NCBI GenBank assembly: GCA_964429355.1
Contig: CAYSCH010000015.1
Coordinates: forward strand, 1-49,688
Direction of reading: 5' to 3'
From: JAAYAY01 sp964429355
Lineage (GTDB): Bacteria; Planctomycetota; Planctomycetia; Pirellulales; Thermoguttaceae
DNA: 49,688 nucleotides
Positions 1 through 9,115 of this stretch are shown in pieces (within the stretch, counting starts at the first letter, position 1; every line of letters begins with the position of its first letter). Under the pieces are notes generated by a model. It was not told the origin of the DNA, did no database searches, and was given only the letters and a program-made list of their open reading frames with translations. The translations under genes and the position numbers were made by a program.

Positions 1-566
1 TCCGGAGATGTGTGCCAATTCATGAGCTGAGGGGGGGTGATTTCGATTGGCGGGACTGACACGTCCTGGCTTGCCGCTTCTTCGCCACGGATGACGATCC
101 GATAGTCGAACGTCTTGGTGGCGCGGCTTGCCAGAGTCGGACTGCCGGTTACCTGGATGATGTAGGGACCGTCGTGCAGCGGAGTCAAGTGAACCTCGGC
201 GCCGTGGACCGTGTTGCCGCGGTCGTCTCCATAATGGAAGGCCTGGCAATCGGATGTCTCTCGTCGGCCGGTCTCAGTCTCAAGGCTGCTGGCGATCAGT
301 TGGCCGACGGCCACCGTGCGAACGGCAGGATTGGCGGTTCCCATTTCGTAGACGCGAATCTGAGGTGTGAACTTGTAGCTGACAACCTGGAGGATCCGGG
401 TCTGCCCGTGGCCAAGATACTGAAGGAATGTGTCAGTCCGCGACTTCATTTCCAGGGATCGGATTGTGTCTTGGGGTTGACTGGCATCGGTGGGCCTTAC
501 CTCTGCGAAGAGGAAACTGGACAGGACGAAGGCAAAGAGGGCCAGAGTTGGGCTGGGGCGTCGCAT
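1..566 (-). CDS. Exported protein of unknown function (C-terminus beyond the window)
   Basis: An open frame reads from an ATG at 566 leftward to the window edge without a stop, giving 188 codons. The ATG follows a GAGGAG Shine-Dalgarno about 7 nt upstream. The protein begins MRRPSPTLALFAFVLSSFLF, a typical signal peptide with cleavage likely near residues 21-28, so the product should leave the cytoplasm. The visible mature part looks beta-rich: segments such as DGPYIIQVTGSPTLASR and TFDYRIVIRG resemble bacterial pre-peptidase C-terminal or Ig-like folds, but this is only a visual impression. It is divergent from the sigma factor and kinase pair. No catalytic motif is visible and no function is assigned. 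The reading frame and export signal are well supported; the identity is unknown. Confidence 0.72.
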   Translation of the reverse strand, partial: MRRPSPTLALFAFVLSSFLFAEVRPTDASQPQDTIRSLEMKSRTDTFLQYLGHGQTRILQVVSYKFTPQIRVYEMGTANPAVRTVAVGQLIASSLETETGRRETSDCQAFHYGDDRGNTVHGAEVHLTPLHDGPYIIQVTGSPTLASRATKTFDYRIVIRGEEAASQDVSVPPIEITPPQLMNWHTSP

Positions 567-892
567 GGTTTTTCTCCTCGGTTTGGGTGCTGGCGAGTTT
601 TCCACATCCAGAAGATTGCCAAGAGCTCGTGGCTTTGGACAATCGGCAGAGAAAAAGGGGGGCAGCCGGGCTGCCCGGCAATCGAGTTTTGGGCCGTGGT
701 GTCACCGAGCGGATGCGGGACTGCTTCAGGGCTGCGGCACTCGTGGATGCGCTCGGAGTGAGCGAATCCCGCAGATCGGGGGGCTTGTCGCGAATTGGAG
801 GGCGAGGAAAATGGGTCCGCAGATGCCGGCACCTTCTCTCGAACGCCTGCTTTCGTGGCGGTCTCTGCAATTTCCGATGCAGGAGCCAGAAG
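567..892. other. Divergent intergenic region upstream of the exported protein and sigma factor genes
   Basis: This stretch separates two divergently transcribed genes and must hold the promoters for both. Short open frames cross it but none has protein-like composition or a good ribosome site. The only structure I see is a strong GC-rich hairpin (annotated separately). I could not pick out a convincing -35/-10 pair. Confidence 0.5.
660..676 (-). terminator. Hairpin with T-run on the minus strand (terminator- or attenuator-like)
   Basis: GGGCAGC and GCTGCCC form a perfect 7-bp stem with a 3-nt loop. Read on the minus strand the stem is followed by CCC then TTTTT, the layout of an intrinsic terminator. 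It sits about 95 nt upstream of the minus-strand ATG at 566. It could stop transcripts entering from the right or act as a leader attenuator for the exported-protein gene. Confidence 0.4.
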
Positions 893-1495
893 ATGTTCAG
901 TGACGATGGCCAATTGATCGCATTGATTCAAGGCCTGCGTGCAGGCGAACACGAAGCGATCCTGACCTTCTGGAATCATTACGGGCCTATGCTCGAACGG
1001 CTCGCCGATCGGAATCTTGCCCAGGGCCTGCGGCGCCGATTTGGGCCCGAGGATATCGCGCAGTCTGCCTGCCGTACTTTCTTTCGCCGAGCCCAGGCTG
1101 GTGAGTTTGAGATTCCCAGCGAGGATTCCCTGTGGCGTTTACTGTGCGCCATCACCTTGACGAAATTGCGGCAGCAGGCACGATTCCATGGCCGCAAGAG
1201 ACGCGATGTCCGGCAGGAGAAGCATCTCGATTCGGTCAACCTTGAGGGCCGCCCCAAGGTCCCACAAGTTGCCGACGAGGCGAGTCGTCCTGAAGATGCC
1301 ATCCAGTTCGCCGATCAGATACAGGCGTTGATCGACTCGCTCGAGGAGAAAGAGCGAGAAGTATTGGAATTGAAACTCCGGGAGGTGGAGAATGAAGAAA
1401 TCGCCCGGCAACTGGGATGTGCGGAACGTACGGTACGCCGAAGGCTTCAGCGAATCGAGGCGATTTTTGCGAAGATGCTTGACGAAGCGGAATGA
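893..1495 (+). CDS. ECF-family RNA polymerase sigma factor
   Basis: A 200-residue sigma-70 family factor of the extracytoplasmic-function type, which would direct RNA polymerase to a small set of promoters. Region 2 lies around residues 20-110 (RRFGPEDIAQSACRTFFRR matches the polymerase-binding and -10-recognition helices). Region 4 lies around residues 140-195, with a helix-turn-helix in NEEIARQLGCAERTVRRRL. The ATG at 893 has AGGAG 7 nt upstream and gives the normal ECF length; a longer in-frame extension to 428 has no family-like sequence. The gene ends 69 nt before the giant Ser/Thr kinase on the same strand. ECF factors next to such kinases are a common planctomycete arrangement, suggesting that phosphorylation by the kinase controls the factor. 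No anti-sigma factor is adjacent. Confidence 0.9.
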   Translation: MFSDDGQLIALIQGLRAGEHEAILTFWNHYGPMLERLADRNLAQGLRRRFGPEDIAQSACRTFFRRAQAGEFEIPSEDSLWRLLCAITLTKLRQQARFHGRKRRDVRQEKHLDSVNLEGRPKVPQVADEASRPEDAIQFADQIQALIDSLEEKEREVLELKLREVENEEIARQLGCAERTVRRRLQRIEAIFAKMLDEAE

Positions 1496-1564
1496 GCTCG
1501 TTGCCGGCACGCCGGGGAAGGGCCGACAACAGGCGATTGATGGCACGGACTGGTTGGATGTGAC

Positions 1565-4500
1565 GTGAACGACACCCCTTCTCCATCGATCAACGAAACG
1601 ATTGTCGAACGGTTTGAATCTGCCTGGGTGCGAGGCGAACCGGAACCGATCGAACGGCTGAAGCTCGATCGAAGCGACCCCTGCTATCTTGCGACTCTGG
1701 AGGAGCTCGTCCATCTGGAACTGGAATTCGCCTGGAAGACCGGCGCTGAGGTCGCATCGAATTCGGCGAGTGCTGCGGAAGGGCCGATCCCAAGCCGGCC
1801 GAGAGTTGAACACTACTTCGGCAGGTTTCCGGAACTGGATGTTCGCGAAATTGCCCTGCGTCTCGTGCAACAGGAGTACCTGGTTCGCTGTCGCTTCGGC
1901 GATCGGCCGTCCCGGCAGGAGTACTGCGACCGGTTTCCCGAGATCATTCGGACGGGCGACGAAATTGCATTCAGGCATCCGGCTGAATTCCAGCAGCATG
2001 GGGAGTCGAAGGAGAGCGACCTCCGGCCGGGCGGGGAGATCGGCCGTTACGTGCTGATTGATGAAGCGGGACGCGGAGGATTCGGGCAGGTATGGCAGGT
2101 CGAGGATACCAGACTCGGAAGGCGTATCGCTCTGAAGCAGATGAGCGAGCGGGTCGCCAAAGAGGAGGATCTGCGGCGACGGTTCATCGCGGAGGCCCGT
2201 ATTTCGGCCGGTCTGGAGCATCCGGGCGTCGTCCCCATTTATGATCTCGATCAATTGGACGAGCATCACCCCTACTACACCATGAAACTTGTGAAGGGAG
2301 AGACCCTCGATGCGGCAATCGAGCGCTTTCACAAGCCCTCGGTCATTCCACCAACCACCAGCCGCTCATTGGAGTTCCAGAAGCTTCTGGGTGTTTTCGT
2401 GTCGATATGCCGCACCATGGAATACGCCCACGCCCACAACGTCATCCACCGTGATCTCAAACCGCAGAATATCGTGCTGGGAGACTACGGTGAGACGATC
2501 GTCCTGGATTGGGGACTCGCCAAGGTGGTTCGGCCAGTGGCAGAATCGGCCCGGCAAGAGGCGGCATCAGCGATCCTTGCAGACTGGGACGCCGGTCAGA
2601 CGCAAGAGGGTTCCGTCCAGGGGACGCCAGCCTACATGTCGCCCGAACAAGCGGACGGGCGAACCGAGCTGGCCGGCCCGCGCACGGACATCTACGCATT
2701 GGGCGTGATCCTCTATCAACTCCTGGCCGGAGTGCTCCCGTTTGAAGGCAATAGCGCCATCGAAGTGCTCCAGAAAGTGCAGGAAGGCCGGTTCTCCCCG
2801 CCCCGCTCTGTCAACCGGGTCGTGCCCAGAGCCTTGGAAGCCGTTTGCCTGAAAGCCATGGCAAGGCACCCGGAGAATCGCTACGGGCTCGTGCGAGAGC
2901 TGAGGGAAGACATCGAACGATATCTGGCGGACGAGCCGACGAGCGTATTGAAGGAATCCTGGCGCGATTCGGTGCTGCGATGGTGCCGTCATCACAGGTC
3001 TGCCGTGTCGGGGCTATTTGCCCTTTTGTTTACGGCAGTTGTGGTGTTGTCGATCAGTACCCTCGTGGTCAATAGCGAACGGATCGCGAAACAAAAGGCA
3101 CTGGATCTAGCAGACCGTGAGCAGCGCCGGAGGTTGGACGCAAAGGTCGATTCTCTGCTTTCCGCCAACTCGGAGTCTGTGCCGGTTCTACTCGAAGAGT
3201 TGTGGCAAGAAGAGCAGTCTGTTTTGGCGCGACTGCGGGAGTTGCGGGAAACCGACGATCTATCGGCCTCCCAGAGACTGCGAGTGGACCTTGCCCTCAT
3301 TCGCAGCGAGCCATCTGTGCGGGGATCCGTTCAGGAACGCATGTTGAAAGCGGACGTGAACGAGGTCTGCGCCATTCGGCAAGCGCTGGCGGGGTGCCGC
3401 GAGGAGTCTGCGGAAGAACTCTGGGAAATCGCCCGGAACGAGCGTGAGGAAGACTCCATCCGATTGCGTGCCTCGTGCGCTTTGGCAACGCTCGATCCTT
3501 CCAGTCCGAATTGGACTGCGATGGGAACGCACATCGCGTCAAATCTGGCGGCCCAGAGTCCCGCGAACATTGCGGACTGGATCAAAGCGTTCCGCCCTGT
3601 CGGCACCGCGCTGATTCCATTTCTTCAGGCGATGTATCAGGGGGAGGACAGCAGCGCAACGCGATCTCTTCTTGCGACGATCCTGGCCGAATGTGGAGAC
3701 AATGACGCCGGTCTGTTGGTGGACCTTATTGAAACCTCCAGCCCCGAAGGCTTCAACCACCTCTTGCCGAAATTACTGCCTCACAAGAGCATTGCCGCAG
3801 CTCGGTTGCACCAGCGGCTGGATGGCGAGCCGCCGCCGGAATGGAAAGACGGCGACGATAGCCAATGGGCGAAACCGCCTGTTGCTGCCGTTCGCCAGAT
3901 CGAGGAAGCCCAAGGAATCGTGAATGATCGCTTCGCCTTCGCTCAGTTGTTGCCCTTTGACAAGTTCACGGAGATTGCTGAGAACCTGCGTCCTTCCGGA
4001 TACCGTCCGATACGATTCCGGCCTTACCGTATGAAGGAATCCTTGCATACGTGTGTGGTTTGGAGCCGCGACGATCGCAATTGGCAGATGGCGGAAGGTC
4101 TGACCGCGACAGAGATGCTCAGGACTCATCGGCAGATGGAAGCGGCGGGACATCTTGCCGAAGATCTGGCCGGGTACATCGTCGAACGAGAAGGACGCCA
4201 CAGCGAGCGTTTCTGCGGTCTCTGGGCGGAGCGCCCAGATCCCGGCTACCACAGCGTGATTGTAGTTGGCGAGAAGCTGCAGGTACCTGCGCAAGTCACA
4301 AGCGATTATTTCTGTCGTCGACTCCAAGAGTTCCACTCGGCGGAGAGCGAACTACGGTATTGTGCCGTTTACTGGCGATCGCAGGGCGCACTGCAATGGC
4401 ACATCGTTGGCGGACCTGTTCCAGGCTATCGCGAGAGCGGTTTCGAGACGCGGCTGAGCCCCAGTGAATTGTTGGCCGACGTCTCTACTGTTTGCGTGCC

Positions 4501-6625
4501 CATGGCAGAAGATCCGTTTGATGCACAACGCTTCTACGATCCGGGCAAGTTTCAAGCAGTCCTGTCGCCCCAGGCCGCCAAGGCTTTTGCCGCAGGTGTT
4601 GAGGCCTTGTTTCGCGGAGATACACAACTGGCTGGAGAAGAACTTGCGATCGCGTCCGAAACAGCGGAGCTGTTCTGGCCGGCCCACGGCCTGTTGGCAA
4701 TCAGCCACGCAAGACGAGGCGATCAAGCGGCGGCCATAGCCGCCCTGGAAAGGATAGATCAAGCTGCTACCAAGTTTGACAGCGCGTTCCAGCCGTTCTT
4801 GAAGCCGAGGGAAAGGCAAATCATCGCCGAGCTGCTGGAGATCGACCCGGCCTTCTATCGAGCGATGGTTGACATCTATCTGGGCAAAGAGCAAGAGGCT
4901 CTGGAAGGCTTTGACGAATGGTTAAGTGAATTCCCCCGATATATTGAGGTCCTCTTCCTGGGAGCGTGCGTCTATTCGACCGCCGCAGGCGAAATCCAGA
5001 AGCGTGGCGGAGAATCGAAAGATTCCAGTAGTTCGCTTGCTCGATTGCAGGTCTATCGTAAACGATCGGTCGAATTGCTTGCTCAGTGGGTGCAAGCGGC
5101 ACCTGACGAGAATGTCAGGCAGTGCCTGACCCACGGGTATCTCGATCCAATCCGCAACACAGAGGGATTTCGCCAATTGGTCGAGGAGGATGGTTTCCAC
5201 CGTCGATATGCGGCAGTATGGTTGCCGCACCTCGGAGGAACGTTTGAGTGGAGGGAACTCCACGGCCTGACGCCAAGCGAGCAACTCGAACAATGCATGC
5301 CTTTGGCGGACGAGAACTTCCGCCCCAGATCTATCGCGATTTGCGTGTCTCCCACGGGCACCGTGTCGGCCGCATCGGTATGGCATCGGCCAATTGTCCC
5401 GGGGAAGGAGCGAGTGGCCGAGAAGTCTCGCAAGATCAACGCAGCACTGGCGCTGATCCGGATGGGTGACGTCGATTTGCTGTCCCGTTGTCTTCGGCAG
5501 CAAGCGGAGCCGGATTTGCGCACGGGGCTCATCCAGCGACTTGCGTTCTCAGGCGTTGATTCCGCCGTATTGGCCCGTTTCGCCCATGATGAGGATCCGT
5601 GGATTCAACAGGGCGCGATTCTGGCGCTCGGCACGTCCGATGGTAGAGCGACCCTGCCGAACAAGCAGCGTCTGATTCCTGAAGTGCTCAGGCAATTTCG
5701 TGAAAACCCGCATCCGGGAGTCCATTCTGCCGCTGAATGGCTGTTGCACTGTTGGGGGCAGACGGGGGACCTTCGCAAGATCGATCGCGATTCGCAGGAT
5801 TCGCAGTCCGACGACGATCGGCAGTGGTTTGTCAACGCTCACGGACATACGCTTGCCGTCATTCAAGGCCCGGTTGAATTCTGGATGGGATCGCCCGGCG
5901 ATGAATCAGGCCGCCTTGCGGATGAGCTGCTCCACCGCCGGCGAATCTCCCGATCGTTTGCGGTCGCCACGAAGGAAACGACAACGGCCCAGTTCAAGCA
6001 GTTCGCCCCGGACTTCTCCTACAGGAAACTGTATAGCCCAGGCGATGATACACCCATCGTCGATGTCGATTGGTATGACGCTGCCCGGTATTGCCGCTGG
6101 TTGAGTGAACAGGAGGGCATTTCCGAAGATCAGATGTGCTTCCCATCGCTCGACCAGATCGGGCCGGAGATGAAACTTCCGGCCGACTGCCTCTCACGTA
6201 CCGGCTACCGGTTGCCAACCGAAGCCGAATGGGAATATGCCTGCCGTGCCGGCTCGAGCACGCCCTGCTTCTTCGGGGAAGACATGGACCAGCAGGCGCG
6301 ATACACGTGGATCGTGGGTAACTCGGGTGGTTCCAGCAATCCGGTCGGAACCCGCACGCCGAATGGGTTCGGACTGTTCGACACCCACGGCAACGTGGGG
6401 GAACTATGCATCGGCACGTACGGGCCCTACGAATACAGGCAGGGAAGTCCGATCGAGGACCAGCCGGCACTTCGGTCGAGCGGTCAGCGGGTCGTCCGTG
6501 GCGGCTCCTTCTTGAGCAACTACTACAATATCCGATCCGCCAGGAGATTTTCCGGCAATCCAGCAGAACCGTCTCTGGATGTGGGGTTTCGCATCGCCCG
6601 CACCGTGCCCGAAAGTCCGCGCTGA
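1565..6625 (+). CDS. Membrane Ser/Thr protein kinase with C-terminal formylglycine-enzyme-like domain
   Basis: A 1686-residue receptor-like kinase starting at GTG 1565; the ATG at 1558 is followed directly by a stop codon. Residues 1-155 are a non-catalytic N-terminal region. A Hanks-type kinase domain spans about 160-455: glycine loop GRGGFGQVW (169-177), Lys191, IHRDLKPQN with Asp297, DWG (315-317, in place of DFG) and GTPAYMSPE (353-361). One membrane helix lies near 478-502, followed by a basic coiled-coil-like stretch. A long alpha-helical, partly repeat-like extracytoplasmic region precedes a formylglycine-generating-enzyme-like (FGE/SUMF1) domain at about 1425-1683, with GYRLPTEAEWEYACRAG, NVGELC and RVVRGGSF. 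The catalytic Cys pair expected after RGGSF is absent (YYNIRSARRF), so this domain is probably a binding or sensing module, not an enzyme. It follows the ECF sigma factor. The kinase call is firm; the ligand and substrate are unknown. Confidence 0.93.
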   Translation: MNDTPSPSINETIVERFESAWVRGEPEPIERLKLDRSDPCYLATLEELVHLELEFAWKTGAEVASNSASAAEGPIPSRPRVEHYFGRFPELDVREIALRLVQQEYLVRCRFGDRPSRQEYCDRFPEIIRTGDEIAFRHPAEFQQHGESKESDLRPGGEIGRYVLIDEAGRGGFGQVWQVEDTRLGRRIALKQMSERVAKEEDLRRRFIAEARISAGLEHPGVVPIYDLDQLDEHHPYYTMKLVKGETLDAAIERFHKPSVIPPTTSRSLEFQKLLGVFVSICRTMEYAHAHNVIHRDLKPQNIVLGDYGETIVLDWGLAKVVRPVAESARQEAASAILADWDAGQTQEGSVQGTPAYMSPEQADGRTELAGPRTDIYALGVILYQLLAGVLPFEGNSAIEVLQKVQEGRFSPPRSVNRVVPRALEAVCLKAMARHPENRYGLVRELREDIERYLADEPTSVLKESWRDSVLRWCRHHRSAVSGLFALLFTAVVVLSISTLVVNSERIAKQKALDLADREQRRRLDAKVDSLLSANSESVPVLLEELWQEEQSVLARLRELRETDDLSASQRLRVDLALIRSEPSVRGSVQERMLKADVNEVCAIRQALAGCREESAEELWEIARNEREEDSIRLRASCALATLDPSSPNWTAMGTHIASNLAAQSPANIADWIKAFRPVGTALIPFLQAMYQGEDSSATRSLLATILAECGDNDAGLLVDLIETSSPEGFNHLLPKLLPHKSIAAARLHQRLDGEPPPEWKDGDDSQWAKPPVAAVRQIEEAQGIVNDRFAFAQLLPFDKFTEIAENLRPSGYRPIRFRPYRMKESLHTCVVWSRDDRNWQMAEGLTATEMLRTHRQMEAAGHLAEDLAGYIVEREGRHSERFCGLWAERPDPGYHSVIVVGEKLQVPAQVTSDYFCRRLQEFHSAESELRYCAVYWRSQGALQWHIVGGPVPGYRESGFETRLSPSELLADVSTVCVPMAEDPFDAQRFYDPGKFQAVLSPQAAKAFAAGVEALFRGDTQLAGEELAIASETAELFWPAHGLLAISHARRGDQAAAIAALERIDQAATKFDSAFQPFLKPRERQIIAELLEIDPAFYRAMVDIYLGKEQEALEGFDEWLSEFPRYIEVLFLGACVYSTAAGEIQKRGGESKDSSSSLARLQVYRKRSVELLAQWVQAAPDENVRQCLTHGYLDPIRNTEGFRQLVEEDGFHRRYAAVWLPHLGGTFEWRELHGLTPSEQLEQCMPLADENFRPRSIAICVSPTGTVSAASVWHRPIVPGKERVAEKSRKINAALALIRMGDVDLLSRCLRQQAEPDLRTGLIQRLAFSGVDSAVLARFAHDEDPWIQQGAILALGTSDGRATLPNKQRLIPEVLRQFRENPHPGVHSAAEWLLHCWGQTGDLRKIDRDSQDSQSDDDRQWFVNAHGHTLAVIQGPVEFWMGSPGDESGRLADELLHRRRISRSFAVATKETTTAQFKQFAPDFSYRKLYSPGDDTPIVDVDWYDAARYCRWLSEQEGISEDQMCFPSLDQIGPEMKLPADCLSRTGYRLPTEAEWEYACRAGSSTPCFFGEDMDQQARYTWIVGNSGGSSNPVGTRTPNGFGLFDTHGNVGELCIGTYGPYEYRQGSPIEDQPALRSSGQRVVRGGSFLSNYYNIRSARRFSGNPAEPSLDVGFRIARTVPESPR

Positions 6626-6633
6626 GCGACAGG

Positions 6634-6649
6634 CCCCTCTGGCTAGGGG
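6634..6649 (+). terminator. Weak hairpin after the kinase gene
   Basis: CCCCT and AGGGG form a 5-bp stem with a 6-nt loop, 9 nt after the kinase stop codon, followed by TTGCGCTT. Position fits a terminator, but the stem is short and the T-tract poor. Confidence 0.25.
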
Positions 6650-6763
6650 TTGCGCTTCAATTTCCGGGTTCTTTGCATAATCCGTGTCCACGGCCCTGGC
6701 CTGCCGGCAATCTCAGGGGTGAAAGGCAAACAACACCTCCAAGATTTCCGAAAGGAACAAGCG

Positions 6764-7431
6764 ATGAAGACTCTCATGTTCGGGACGTGGATCCGTCTGG
6801 CCCTGGCAACCACCGCCGCCGTGACTTTGCTGTCCACCGCCGTCTCTGCTGAAGAGGACGGTCTGTTACCTGCGGACTACTTGTTAGCAGCGGACGACCT
6901 GAATATGCAGCCAGTGGCCCTACCGCCCGGGCTTTTCACCAACCCTCAACAGTTCCCGCCGAAGCCAGTGCCATCCTGGAAGCAACAGCCCTGGGAACGG
7001 GNNNNNNNNNNGAACGGGACAATCGGCTGGATTGGGAAACGGCGACCAATGCCTGGAGGAAAAGCGTGATGAATCCGGCGCAGCACTTGCCAAGCCCTCT
7101 GGTGTCGGAAGGCCTGCCCGTCGAGGATACGTTCGGCCCCCTCGGTGTGCCTGATGCTCCCGCATGGTCCGATCCCGACCTTGGTGTTCCAACCCGACCG
7201 GATCAGATCTTTGGTCTGAATCAAGGGAACCAGAGCGGATACGACAACTCGGATTGGGTTGGAGAATTGCCGCCGGCGTCGCCGACGGATGCCATCCCCG
7301 GAGTGCCCTTCACGTTTGAACCTCAACACACCGCAACTCCGCCGCAGGAAGAGCAAGTGGACTGGGGTGGGTTGTTTGGGGGCGTGGCTGACTCGCTCAA
7401 GGGCGTCAGCCACATTGCCAAGCCGCGCTGA
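6764..7431 (+). CDS. Small exported protein of unknown function, split by a scaffold gap
   Basis: The gene starts at ATG 6764, with AAAGGA about 8 nt upstream, and encodes a clear signal peptide (MKTLMFGTWIRLALATTAAV, cleaved near VSA-EED). The frame runs into ten Ns and is resumed in another frame on the far side, ending in a TGA at 7431. GAACGGG occurs on both sides of the Ns. If the two copies are collapsed into one, the frame is continuous through PWERDNRLDWETATNAWRKS and yields a 216-residue protein. I therefore treat it as one intact gene broken by a false gap. The mature part is proline-, aspartate- and tryptophan-rich with low complexity and has no recognised domain. It lies between the kinase and the convergent methyltransferase. 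Location is likely periplasm or cell surface; function unknown. Confidence 0.65.
7002..7011. other. Scaffold gap (10 Ns), probably a false gap
   Basis: Ten Ns of placeholder length. The 7-nt sequence GAACGGG flanks the gap directly on both sides (6995-7001 and 7012-7018). Removing one copy plus the Ns restores an uninterrupted reading frame, which suggests that the two contigs really overlap. Confidence 0.8.
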
Positions 7432-7485
7432 ATCGACCACTTGCCTCTCTTCTTCAGTCAACACCGCGACGAAGTGGGAAGTTGC

Positions 7486-8991
7486 TCAGCCATCCGGCGA
7501 TGCTGGCAGAAGGTGGGCCGGGATGAGGAAACCTCGCTCGATCAGGTGGCGCACGATGGGCAGGGCGATCTGCGCCACGCGATCGGGCTGGAGCCCGAGC
7601 GAGTCGGCAAGACCGGCCAGAATGGCTCGCAACGGCTGTTGCCCGTCGCAGTAGACCAGAAGCCGCACGACGTTTGCGTCCAGACGTGCGGAATACCGCA
7701 GGCCGCCTCGCATCTCAAGCCGATTCTCGGCGACGTTGGGCCCCTCGGCGCTCATCCTGTGTTCCTGCACCAGACGGGCGCTCGGATGGAGCATCAGGCA
7801 CTCGTCGAGCAAGGCGGCGAGGGACGGCAGTTCTGCCAGGTAGTCCAGCACTGCGAAGCGGGTCTGAATCGAATCGCCACATTCCCCCACGATCTTCACT
7901 TCGTCTTCGTCAATGCAGGTGTGGTTGGATACGCCGCTGCGGCGGCGAAGGTTGATCAACAAGTAGCTGACTTGTTCGATTTGCTGCTGCTGGTAGTATT
8001 CCATCCACTCGTCGAACAACCTCGGCACGACCGTCACATCCTGAGACTCGGTGGTCGTGATCCAGGTCATGGCGTATTCGTCGATCGGCTGACGCCCGGT
8101 GACAAACACGACCGTATCACACCCCACCTCGGCAAACCAGCCGGAGAGTTCTTCGCGCCAAGGGCTGTCGCGGCGATGGGCGAAATTGCCGAGCATCTGG
8201 CAAAACCCGCCCTCCTCCAGGTGGGAGGGGGTTTCCTGGATCAGGCGGCGGCAGAACTCGTCGCCCCGCATGCCGCTGTCGCGAAACATGAGGCGTCTCT
8301 GCGGCGTGATCACAAACGGCGGGTTGCTGAGCACCAGGTCGAACCGTTCGCCACGAACCGGGTCCAGCAGATCTCCAAGGCGCGATTCCATCTGCCCGAC
8401 GTCGTTCAGTAACGCGTTGAATCGGGCGACCATCACCGCTCGTTGGTTGCGGTCGGTGGCCACAATGTGGCTGCTGAAGGCACCCGTTACAAGTCCCAGG
8501 TAGCCGCACCCGGTGCCCAGATCCAGGGTGCGGCGCGAGGATCGCCGGATCGCGCTCCAGCCCAGTTGCAGCGATGTTCCCCCGGGGGGCATGACGAAGT
8601 CGACGGGTACCTGAGTTGCATCCAATTGGGGACTGTCGGCGGCAAACAAGAGGTTCTGGACCGGGGTAAGCTGCACGGTGCTGCGGACACGATCGTCGGA
8701 GGTGGGCGGATGAATGAGCCCCGCCTGGATCCACTGCGGAAGTGTCATCGGTCGCAACGCCTGCCGAAGGTGGTCTGCCGGTACCGACTTCCCCAGCAGG
8801 AAGAGCCGAATGAGCGTGTTGTGTGGGGTTGGCTCCCTGACGCGGCGTTCGAAGCGAGGCAGGTCGATCGCCCGTGGAGTGAGCCATTCGGCTTCGCCCA
8901 GTGTGCGGGAGATCCCATCGTAACTGTATTCACCTCGCTCGAGTACTTCGCGGGCGCGACAATAGTCGTCGCAGGTTGGAAATCCAAGCAT
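7486..8991 (-). CDS. Class I SAM-dependent methyltransferase (HemK/small-methyltransferase type)
   Basis: A 501-residue protein from ATG 8991, preceded by AGGAAAG about 10 nt upstream. The frame could extend to an ATG at 9108, but those 39 residues look unlike a conserved domain. Residues 1-140 are a helical N-terminal domain. A Rossmann methyltransferase domain follows at about 150-330, with the SAM-binding motif LDLGTGCGYLGL (155-166) and the catalytic NPPF motif (223-226). NPPF-type enzymes usually methylate nitrogen of glutamine, adenine or guanine. Residues 330-500 form a C-terminal domain I cannot name. The layout resembles stand-alone methyltransferases with a small-domain core found in Actinobacteria and Planctomycetes. 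It lies just downstream of the OmpA-like gene on the same strand, so co-transcription is likely. The substrate cannot be read from the sequence. Confidence 0.82.
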   Translation of the reverse strand: MLGFPTCDDYCRAREVLERGEYSYDGISRTLGEAEWLTPRAIDLPRFERRVREPTPHNTLIRLFLLGKSVPADHLRQALRPMTLPQWIQAGLIHPPTSDDRVRSTVQLTPVQNLLFAADSPQLDATQVPVDFVMPPGGTSLQLGWSAIRRSSRRTLDLGTGCGYLGLVTGAFSSHIVATDRNQRAVMVARFNALLNDVGQMESRLGDLLDPVRGERFDLVLSNPPFVITPQRRLMFRDSGMRGDEFCRRLIQETPSHLEEGGFCQMLGNFAHRRDSPWREELSGWFAEVGCDTVVFVTGRQPIDEYAMTWITTTESQDVTVVPRLFDEWMEYYQQQQIEQVSYLLINLRRRSGVSNHTCIDEDEVKIVGECGDSIQTRFAVLDYLAELPSLAALLDECLMLHPSARLVQEHRMSAEGPNVAENRLEMRGGLRYSARLDANVVRLLVYCDGQQPLRAILAGLADSLGLQPDRVAQIALPIVRHLIERGFLIPAHLLPASPDG

Positions 8992-9115
8992 ATCGGTGGT
9001 ACTTTCCTGTAACTGTCCCGTGTCAGGCGTGTACGGCGGAATCGCTGGTATTCGTCGTCGGTGCTGCTGACCGCACGGATCTTCGAACCAAGAATTTGCC
9101 CGCCGCATTGTGGCG

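Noticed and set aside
428..892. N-terminal extension of the ECF sigma factor
   Set aside because: The added residues are Arg/Gly/Trp-rich and not sigma-like. The ATG at 893 has a good ribosome site and gives the normal length.
1565..6625. The Ser/Thr kinase as the T6SS kinase PpkA
   Set aside because: It lies 10 kb from the T6SS, next to its own ECF sigma factor, and has an FGE-like tail in place of the PpkA VWA architecture. A role in phosphorylating FHA partners remains possible but unsupported.
6764..7431. Pseudogene caused by a frameshift in the exported protein
   Set aside because: The frame change coincides with the N-run, and merging the duplicated GAACGGG restores a single frame. 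An assembly artefact is the simpler explanation.
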